From NCBI GenBank assembly GCA_038093975.1, contig JBBPTG010000164.1, positions 1 to 55,434 of the forward strand: 55,434 nt of DNA. The letters run 5' to 3'. Of the stretch, positions 47,418 through 55,434 are shown piece by piece. The position numbers and the translations under genes were made by a program. The DNA comes from Chalciporus piperatus (Eukaryota > Basidiomycota > Agaricomycetes > Boletales > Boletaceae). The notes below the pieces were generated by a model. That model searched no databases. It was not told the DNA's origin and was given only the letters and a program-made list of their open reading frames with translations. Position 1 is the stretch's first letter, and every line of letters starts with the position of its first letter.

Positions 47418-48608
47418 CTAGGCATCCAACCCATGCACGAAATCCGAAAGCACCCCACAACACCTTCGAACCATCTCACTCATGCTCAACTCTTCTCCCT
47501 GCTTTACAGGCTCCATCACCTCCAATCCTTGCGCTTTCTCTCCTGTCGGCTTTCCATTCTCGATATCGCCATTCTCGAACACGTCTTGGTGAGCTTCTAT
47601 GTACGCTGGGTACACGATTTGTTCCCAGTAGCCAGGGGGATCTCGCCATAGGGTTCCTTCTGGATCGGATTGCACTCCAAACGGAGAGCCGCACAGGATT
47701 ATCGCAAGCGAACCAAAGAATGGACAAGCATGCAGGGATAGAGAGGTTCAAGAATGAATGATACGCCCGGACGTAAGCGGAGGATGCAGACAAGGGATGA
47801 GGGTAAGGAAGAAAAGTCAATCACTGAACACTCTACCAGATAGGACGGCGAGTACTCCTTACCTGCTGTGTGGTATCCATGTCGTTCGTGTCTGCGCTGT
47901 TTGAGCACATCATGAGGTACACGTAAGAAAAATCGAACGTCTAATTGATCAAGGATCTCCTGTGCGATGTTAGTGAGAATAGTGCGATCAAGCAAGTTGT
48001 GAGGTTATTACTTTATCCCAATAGAGCAGAAACCCATCGACAATGCCCCAGGCGATTTGGATCCCTTTATTTCGCTGTACACTCTCTATCTCTTGAAATT
48101 GAGTTGAAAACTCTCGAAAGGTGGGCTCGTCGATAGGGATGTCCTTCTGCTCGTTCAGATGGTCGTGACTTTTATGGTCGAGAGGGATTGATCCATTCTT
48201 CTTCACGCTCTTCAAGAACGTTCGCATACGAGGCCAATCGATAGCTCCTTGTGGAGCATCCCAGTCTTGCACGTTGTAAACCGGGTGCATCGGAATGAGT
48301 TCTTGCGGCTAACACAATGTTGGCACTGCCAGTCAGCCTTAACATACGCGCGCGGAGACATCCTTACAGGAGCAAAATCCTGAAGAATTTGCATCAGATA
48401 CGTATGCGTTTATCTAATGAGATACTCACATCCTGATGGATTATGACGCTGTTTGGAAGGATGCTCCGAAGATGCTTGGCGAGGGTCGTTTTACCTGAGC
48501 ACGTCGCTCCCCTGACGATCGAGTCAGCATTGTAGCAGAAATCCTTCAATCTTAGTTGCCTCCATACCCAACTCCGACAAGGACCACTCTTGTTTGGAGC
48601 TTGTCCAT
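47418..48608 (-). CDS. NRK1: Nicotinamide riboside kinase
   Basis: Phosphorylates nicotinamide riboside to NMN in NAD salvage. Start ATG at 48608 (MDKLQTRVVLVGVG); the first intron splits the P-loop, which continues GATCSGKTTLAKHL. Then SVIIHQDDFAP, ELIPMHPVYNVQDWDAPQGAIDWPR and IVDGFLLYWDK match the family's substrate and Walker-B-like regions. FFLRVPHDVLKQRRHERHGYHTA is the lid. The C-terminal exon carries WRDPPGYWEQIVYPAYIEAH and ends HGLDA at 47418. Introns after HQD and DFAP show GTGAGT/GTAAGG donors. The start lies 199 bp from the start of the CRN gene on the opposite strand, so the two are divergently transcribed. Confidence 0.88.
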
Positions 48609-48806
48609 TTTGACTGCCGAGCTGAATTGTTGTCTGGCGGTGCCAGGTAAACCACAACGCGCTCAGTGATCAGGACAGTGAGTCAGTGACAGCCGACCAG
48701 GAGAGGAAAGAGGCAGAAAGCACGAAGTCGCATGACTTATGTAATACCTCTTGTTGTTGTCTCGAACTTCGTCTCTTCGTTCTGCCACATTACTTAGCGC
48801 CACAGC

Positions 48807-51393
48807 ATGAACATCGAATGCTGGGTCCGCGGTGAAGATGCTGAAAGCATTTTCACGGTCGAGATTTCAAGCACAATGACTGTCGCAGGCCTCAAAAAAG
48901 CCATAAGGATCGAGAAATCCAGGTTCCATGATGTGGATGCGGATAAGCTCGAGCTCTACTCCTTCCGTCTTCCAGACCATGATGGCCCCCTAGACGAGCT
49001 CAATCAGTGGAGTCCTCAAGGTCAAAAGAAGCTCAACGCACGTTTCCCATTATACAAGCTTTTCGCAGACCCTGAGAAGCCGGAGTGGCTCATCGTCGTC
49101 AGCCCATCCAGTTTTAGTGCGCGTTATCACTGTATTCTTTTGTCCATCTGAAGCCAACCTTGTTCCTCAGATTCGCGAACAATTGGCCTCGTCCCAGACT
49201 TGAGGCTTAACTGCTGGGTGCGCGGTGACACGACCGATGAGATATTTTTTGTCGACATCTCGAGCCACCTCGCTGTCGGAGACCTCAAAGATGTCATCAA
49301 GCACAAGAAATCCATCGAGCAGGACGCGAATGACCTCGTTCTCTACAAAGTTTCGCTCCCATACAACGACGAAGACTCCCTGGACGATATACTCGGCACT
49401 CACACGATCTCCAGCCTGGGGAAACCTTTGCGCGCTGTGAAAACGTTGTCAGATGTGTTTACGCCACCGCCTCCCGGAAACCAACTCCACCTCATCGTCG
49501 GTATGTGGCACTTACGATTCAAACTTAACTTCCGCAACGGTCGTTCATCTCTTTTCCAGTCGGCTCTTTGACTTTTAATTGTTGGATTCGAGGGGCAGAT
49601 CCTGTAAACTCGTTTGAAGTCCAAATATCAGCCAACGCCAGTATTAATGCCCTCAAAAATGCGATCAAAGCGGTTTGCGGAGAGGTCCTTGACAATATCT
49701 CCCTTGATCGCTTAACCCTCTACAAGATTTCAATGGATGAAGAAGCTCTCGGCGAGAGTCTTGGTGCTCTAGGATCGGGCCACCTCCTGCAAGGGCATGA
49801 GTTGGTGGAGAAGGCCTTCAATGGCATGCCTTTGACTTTGACGCCATGCGTTGTCGTAGAGGCTCTCACTGAAAGTAAGCCAAGTCACGACGATGTTGAT
49901 TTGTGCTCACCAGGATCACAGAGATAACGAAACCTCTTCCATCATCATATCATCATACAGGGAACGGTGATCCGATTACAAACGGGCGTAAAGCATTCCT
50001 GGCATCCACCGGGAAGGAAAAGCCTTCCGTCACTGGTACACCATCTACATTTCGCACACGACAGCGTGACGACCAGCGACTCAAATCTATACCCTGCGGT
50101 CGCCCTCGCGAATACGAGGACGGTATCCCTGTAACCCTGTTGCATCCTGTTTTTGGCCAGTTTGTCCACGACTGCCAGACCATCGAAGTAACAGCTGAGG
50201 ACAACGACTTTGTCCAGCGTCTCGCGGTAGCCATGTCGGCATTGTACGACGGCGAACCCCAGCGGGTCACAGCTGTCAACAACCAATTTCAAACCTACAA
50301 AATTCACTTCAGCATCTCCGAAACGAAAACTGGATACGTGACCGATGCGGACATTAGCGCCAATGGCCATCGTTACGTGATCGCAGAATTCAAAAACGAA
50401 ACGGGGAACACGTCAGCTGAGCCATATTTCCAAGCCATAGGGTACTACCTGGAGTCGACGAGAGCAGACGCTCTCAAATTCCCTAGGTCTCCCCTGCCGT
50501 GCCTCCTTCTCGCCATTTTCGGTTTGTCTCGCACCCTTTACCCTTTGATGGCAAGCTGATTGTTCCATTCTGCAGGGCCACACATCGTGTTCGCTGGTGC
50601 CGCATGGAATCTACGTCCGACGGTACAAATCCTATCGACACCTATTGCGTTTCACTTTCATTCCACCGACACGTACAATCAACTTACTGTCGCCCGTCAT
50701 ATGGCTGCTTTTCGCAAGGCGACCCTGACACTGAAGGAGTATTATGAAACCCTGCGAGAAACCCCCCTTCTCACTTCTCACCCGGTTCCCTCTCATATGT
50801 TCCCTTACCCAACGAGTTACAAATCGCGTTGTCACCACGATACCGAAAAACACTTCCAGTACGCGACACAGTTGTACTTCAACAAGCCCATCTTCTGGGG
50901 AATTGAAGCCAAAAGCGATCGTGTCTGTATCAAATTCGTTCGAGCTTATTCATCCGAAGCCCATCAATACCTCGCCTCACTGGAATGTGCCCCGGTCTTA
51001 CGAGGGTTCGAAACGATTCCCGGTGGTTGGTTCATGGTAGTCATGGACATGCTTCCCGACGAATTTGAAACACTGTACGACCGCAAGAAACCGCTCCCCT
51101 CTTCTGTCTTCGACAACATCGCCGCAAAACTGAAGATGTTTCACGATGCTGGGTTCGTCCATGGCGATATTCGGGATACGAATATTATGGTGTCCAAGTC
51201 GGACGAGACGCGGTTCATGATCATCGACTTTGATTGGGCGGGAAGGATTCAAGCAGCACGATATCCAGCCGGCGTCAGTCACCAGATCGAAAGGCCCGCA
51301 GAAGCACAAGACGGGAAAGAGATCCTGCCGACTCACGACATTTTTATGCTGGATTACATCAGGTCGACCGCGGATAGGGGTGACTCAAGGTGA
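48807..51393 (+). CDS. CRN (Crinkler) protein: three header domains, REase-like and kinase domains
   Basis: Five exons splice in frame (introns about 49118-49168, 49502-49560, 49876-49960 and 50522-50576). Three consecutive ubiquitin-like CRN header domains open with IECWVRG, LNCWVRG and FNCWIRG, each followed by a LKKAI/LKDVI/LKNAI helix and an L-Y-K/S strand. A restriction-endonuclease-like region follows (about 50090-50640): TDADIS and IAEFKNE give the D...ExK pattern. The C-terminus is a protein kinase-like domain with IKFV (candidate lysine), HGDIRDTNIM (catalytic loop) and IDFDWAG (metal-binding aspartate). CRN proteins with a REase fold and kinase are known in fungi and oomycetes and are proposed effectors or intergenomic-conflict proteins derived from transposons. 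Three tandem headers in one chain are unusual. No signal peptide is visible. Confidence 0.85.
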
Positions 51394-51957
51394 CTTGTAT
51401 CCCGGCCACACTCAGGCCATTCGTTTCAGCCAATATGAACCAACATACCATTCGTTCGAAAGTGTACTTAAACTTAAAGAGAGTTACGACATACCTGTAT
51501 GGGGGATCGGGATTCAAGGAAATCTGTTTTTGATTTGGATATATCGCATCATTACAAGCATGTTCCGTATGGACTGGACAAGTCTGCGAAGACTACAGAT
51601 ATTACAGATATACTAGCAAGGCATGTTTTGATGACCCTCCTCTCAGCACATGACTGGCTGAACGCTGCCAAAACCGTCATTCAGACACCAGCTGCCCCGG
51701 TCATCAGAGGTTCGAGGGGGCTTCCTTTATCCTATGACTTACAATTTATCCAACACTGTAATATACAGAGAAGAGTTTCATTGAGAAGTGATAAGATAAG
51801 ATCCGGCAACTGCCGACAATACTGGTAGACCAAGTGTAATGTATTGCTCGAACATCGACGTAGAGTATTGCGGTGGTGCTACAAAGAAATTACATATACG
51901 ATACAGGTTTCAGCTGGCGGGTTATTCAAACATCTCCGACATTCAGGCCGTACGAAC
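51394..51957. other. Intergenic stretch downstream of the CRN gene
   Basis: No gene is supported. Short frames here lack homology or codon structure that I could recognise. Confidence 0.45.
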
Positions 51958-52667
51958 TCATTTACCCCATCCGAACCAACTGCGCTTCGTGTTCTTGGTC
52001 TCCGGAGAATGATTCGACATTTCTTCCTTGATTTCTTCATATTTTTTCTCTGAGCGATTGCGGGCGTCACTCAGCGACCTTTCTGCACCTTGCTTATACT
52101 CATCAAGTTTAGCTTGCGCTTCCTGCGCACCGTGGCGTGCTCGTTCTGTCACGTCCGCACGTGTCTCCGCGCCTCGGGTGCGTGCAGCTGCCGCTGCATC
52201 ACGCACGTCAGTCTACCGAGAACCAGATGTTAATACTCCTCAAGGACGAGTGTTCGACGATTGAAACCCACCTTAGCCTCCTCATAGGCTTTCTGACCCT
52301 GCTTCGCCATAGCCTCCGCCTTATTCTTTCCGATCTCCGGGAACTCCCTCACTTTTCGTTCCAGCTCTGCCTCATCGCGCCTGGCTCTCTCGCGATCCTC
52401 GGCAGACTTCCCGTGTGTATAGTAATAGTACAGTCCTCCAAGTGCACCAAGGGCCGAGAGGACGATGAGCATGTTACTGCCCTCTGGTTCACCGGGTGAC
52501 TTCTGACTGGAGCCGGACTGCCCTTGAGGCGGTGGTGCCGTCGCGAGCGCTCTAGATGTCTGTAACCAAGTTGCCCTATGTCAACGACACCGTTTACCGC
52601 CCTGCTCGGGCAGGCTTACCGCTGGGAAGCGTTTGGGGTATATTGCGGAACGTGTTGAGCGCAACAT
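51958..52667 (-). CDS. Small mitochondrial-type membrane protein
   Basis: Three exons (52667-52620, 52559-52272 and 52212-51958) give 196 residues; an upstream in-frame ATG at 52682 would add five. The N-terminus MLRSTRSAIYPKRFPA is a good mitochondrial presequence (basic, hydroxylated, no acids). A Gly/Ser/Pro linker precedes one transmembrane segment (NMLIVLSALGALGGLYYYY). A long charged amphipathic helix follows (EAMAKQGQKAYEEAK, AAAAARTRG...) and the protein ends SWFGWGK. The plan matches the fungal family annotated as calcofluor-white-hypersensitive protein, whose molecular role is unclear. Import to the inner membrane is inferred. Confidence 0.75.
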
Positions 52668-52984
52668 GACTTGACGATACATTCTGAAGGATATGCTCGA
52701 CGAAAGTGATATAACTGAATGTCTTGTTGAACGGTGATCAAGCTCGTGGCAAGCAGGACGAAACGAAGCTTTCCATTGCAGGGATTTATGCACGCCCCTA
52801 ATGACGAAAACTATGACGTCAGGCAGGTCACGTGTTTTTTTTCCACATGTTGCCACGAACTCGTCCATCAAGTTCGGGGAGAATGTGCTCTTACCTCGCG
52901 ATCGAAGACAGGTGCACGCGCGAATCTATTGCGTATATGGGCGCCATGATTACCTTAATGCTATGAGAAACACCTGCATTCTCT

Positions 52985-53229
52985 AAGGCGCTCAAGGAGC
53001 GGGCCCAATGGCTTTCGTGGCGACAAGCGAATGTTTTAGCATCGGAGATGTGGCTGCAAAAGTAGTTCCATGCATCGCGTCTTCCACTCTCGATAAAGAA
53101 AAGTGAGTCCCAGAGTCATCTCGCGTACTAAGAGTCTTGCCAAGCAGTTGTGCGTTATCAATATATCAAGGACCAATGGTGAGCAATTCGGAACCCTCGT
53201 GATGTCGGGATTCTTTATTTTTGTTATCC
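52985..53229 (+). pseudogene. Internal fragment of the SCYL1 gene, opposite orientation
   Basis: Plus-strand text encodes MAFVATSECFSIGDVAAKVV and CIASSTLDKEK, nearly identical to a HEAT-repeat exon of the SCYL1 gene (about 24300-24430, minus). It then jumps to sequence matching 23455-23515 (GGTGAGCAATTCGGAACCCT, then GATGTCGGGATTCTTT). Relative to the parent, a ~19-bp deletion upstream breaks the frame and everything between the two parts is missing. Confidence 0.85.
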
Positions 53230-53515
53230 CCGGTGTCGGGGTCTGATCAGTGTTCGTCGCACAATATGCTTCCTCTCTGGTTTGATCACATTAACATCTA
53301 CACCACCCTTTATCACGACAGGCGTACTGAACATCATCAGTCGACTGCGTGGCGTGAAGAAATCTGGCCTTATGACAGGTCTCACAGTTACGTGGATTCC
53401 CGCAGAGTCGGTGGATGGGAAAGAAAGAGAGGAGAGATTCCATTGGGTCGGCAATCGTGATGAGCTGTTTGCCAGGCTTCTTGGTCCTAATGGAGGACGT
53501 TGGGTGAGGGTATGA
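53230..53515 (+). other. Coding-like fragment of unknown origin
   Basis: The frame ending at 53515 reads ITTGVLNIISRLRGVKKSGL, TVTWIPAES and RFHWVGNRDELFARLLGP, which is protein-like and follows the SCYL1 fragment directly. No start or partner exon was found. It may be a remnant brought in with the pseudogene. Confidence 0.3.
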
Positions 53516-53834
53516 ATGATTCGATGAACACTGAGCGCTGAGCTATGAATCAATGTATCACATTTGGGTTCAATTGAGGTCCGTGCATATGGTGATGGCT
53601 TCGCTCTTAGTTTTTGTGCTTCTGTCCAAGTTCGTTCATCGTAGGATTTGGCCTGGACGACTCCGCCATACAAGGTGTGCCTCTCGCGAGCTGTCTCTCT
53701 CTTTTCTTCACTCCACCCTTGTGCTCTCTGCTTTGTGCTGTTATTTGACGGTTCGGTGTGCAATCCTTGAATCTGTACGTCGCATTGAACCTCGTCCTAC
53801 ACGCTAAATCACATCCGTACCTTCTAGAGCCACG
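53516..53834. other. Upstream region of the cohesin gene
   Basis: No gene is supported; the promoter of the following gene must be here. Confidence 0.4.
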
Positions 53835-55434
53835 ATGTTTTTTTCTTCGGACCTGCTGTCGAAGAGAGACAGCGGGTTTGGTCTTTTGTGGTAGATAACC
53901 CTCGCAGTGGTCCTCCACGAACCCACGAAGATCTGATGGATATATGCGCAGGCTTGCTGCCACACTTGGGTCTAAATCCGCCTTCAGAAAACTCCCTAAA
54001 CGCTCTGTGATGACCGCTGACATCTCTCAGCTTTGTGAACTTATTGCGACACCAACGGAGCCCCTGGCTCTCCGCCTTTCCTCCAATTTACTGGTCGGTG
54101 CTGCCCGGTGTGTAATCTGCCAAAAACCACCTTTTTGTCACCTCACGCTACACTTTCTTAGTGTATACAAGGGTAACGGATGCTTCTAGGATTGAGAACT
54201 CTTATTGACAACTTAAAAGTCAAACAAGAAATATTTTTGACAGATGTAACATCATGCTTCAATGCCCTAAGACGAGTTGAAAACCAGCTTCGGTCGATGA
54301 CCGCGTCAGAGGGTCAGCTTCAAATGGCGCAACCAAGCGTAAAGTCTGTCTTCGCTTATCTTGTGTAAATCCTGCTTAATGGTACCCATAGATCATCTGC
54401 GGTGACCCTACGAGTGGACCCAAGAGCAGCTTTCTCGATGGACTTTGATGCTATGGTGATGGTAGGTGATATCCGCCTCGGTTCCAACAGACCCTCGACT
54501 AACCCCCCACCAGAACTGGGATGAATACCTGGTACTCGGAGGTATGTCACGGTCGCGCACGTTGAGTGGGATGCTGAATGCCTGCTAATCGTCATTGATG
54601 CGTAGGTGACAATGATGCCGGCGACGACGACGACTACAACCCCAAAGACAAGAAAGCGAAGGAGAAGGTGAAGGCATCAACTGCAGACCCGGAGGTTGCC
54701 CGCGCCAGTGCGCATACACTCCCCGAGAACCACGAGTTCCTCCTTGGGAACTCCTTCGATGCGTCCTTTGGAGGAAGTGGTGCGACGGCCTTCTCATCCT
54801 CTCAGATTGGAGGCTTCGGCTTCGATGACACGTTTGACGGGTTGGACATCGGGGAGGGAGTCGGGGAGGATCTCGTAAGAGAGCTCGGAGAGGGATGGGG
54901 AGGAAGTCCATTCAAAGAAGCCGCAGAGTAGTTCCTTTCTCTGTGATCGTTGACCACTGGCAAGGCTGACGATGATCAGGCAAGCTTCGCAGGATGAAGA
55001 ACCACCTATTTATACGAATTTTGACATGGAGGATTTGGGCTATGCAATGGCAGATCTCGAGGAACCCGTCAATGTCGCACAGGATGTTGGACGTGAGCTT
55101 CACATCCTGCCTTTGAATTCAGAGCATCCTCTAACTGATCTCGACTACCTCAGGTCAGGCTGAGCTCTCTGAATCTGGTAAGTTCACCAGTCCAACTCAG
55201 AATAACATACTGCCTCGGTTGGATTTTTCTGATTCCCCTCGCTGCCACAGCGAAGTCAGTCGAGTCCGAGACTGCCGCCAGCCTTCCCGCCTCTCCCCAT
55301 GCTGAGGCGCAGGTTCAGCAAGAACATGCAGGGGAAATCAAACACAAAAATAAAGACGTCACCCCAAAGAAGGCTAAGCGTCAAAGGCCTGTACTTGATG
55401 CTAGAACGGAACTTACAGACGATGAATTGAAGGT
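53835..55434 (+). CDS. Cohesin kleisin subunit RAD21/REC8, 3' partial
   Basis: The N-terminal part of the alpha-kleisin that closes the cohesin ring in sister-chromatid cohesion. Start ATG at 53835 opens MFFSSDLLSKRDSGFGLLW; a short intron splits the tryptophan codon and the next exon gives LAATLGSKSAFRKLPKRSVM, TADISQLCELI and PLALRLSSNLLVGAAR. This is the conserved SMC3-binding block. Later exons read VKQEIFLTDVTSCFNALRR and then acidic linker with FDDTFDGLDIGEG. Near the right edge, KKAKRQRPVLDARTELTDDE resembles the conserved region before the C-terminal SMC1-binding domain. The gene continues past the window. RAD21 versus REC8 cannot be decided from the visible part. Confidence 0.9.

Noticed and set aside
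47418..48608. Uridine kinase
   Set aside because: The YNVQDWDAPQGAIDW and lid sequences match nicotinamide riboside kinase more closely.

Overview
The window reads as one end of a chromosome of a basidiomycete fungus (Agaricomycetes; a Rhizoctonia/Ceratobasidium-like affiliation is possible but not proven). The evidence is dense genes with 45-100 bp GT-AG introns, fungal DASH subunit DAD2, fungal MED12, an OSM1-type fumarate reductase with a cytochrome b5 tail, Crinkler (CRN) domains, and CCCTAA-type telomeric repeat. The telomere should lie to the left: interstitial telomeric tracts at 1.77-2.43 kb run 5'-CCCTAA-3' on the plus strand, as expected at a left chromosome end.

Region 1 (1-2432) is a stack of retroelement and telomere. 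An endonuclease-less Penelope-like (Coprina-type) reverse transcriptase ORF is cut by the window edge. It is followed by telomeric tracts and by a second, ORF-less tail that carries a complete hammerhead-ribozyme fold. The innermost telomeric tract joins directly, and in frame, to the inside of a gene.

Region 2 (2433-22690) is subtelomere. It holds two large genes of one unrecognised family (2433-5071 and 16177-13686), another unrecognised large gene (about 6430-8851), a small zinc-knuckle-like gene, and a complete SNF2 helicase gene (about 21670-16948). Between and inside them are repeats: a ~300-bp satellite, a 42-bp minisatellite, hairpins built on CACGCAGATGC, and about 27 copies of a 17-bp palindrome GGCCGTCC-W-GGACGGCC. 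Two similar blocks of telomere-like inverted motifs (11.08-11.26 and 22.14-22.69 kb) suggest the subtelomere was built from two stacked units.

Region 3 (22.7-55.4 kb) is ordinary gene-dense chromosome. In order: SCYL1/Cex1-like pseudokinase (-), membrane dipeptidase (-), F-box gene (+, apparently split by an insertion), MED12 (+), RING protein (-), DAD2 (+), C2H2 zinc-finger protein (-), two small hypothetical genes (-), fumarate reductase-cytochrome b5 (-), nicotinamide riboside kinase (-), a CRN protein with three header domains, a PD-(D/E)XK domain and a kinase domain (+), a small mitochondrial-type membrane protein (-), and the start of a RAD21/REC8 cohesin kleisin (+). Two broken fragments of the SCYL1 gene lie at 31.7 kb and 53.0 kb.

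The strongest candidates for follow-up are the telomere-attached Penelope/hammerhead stack, the subtelomere-restricted palindrome family, the uncharacterised subtelomeric protein family, and the triple-header CRN protein.
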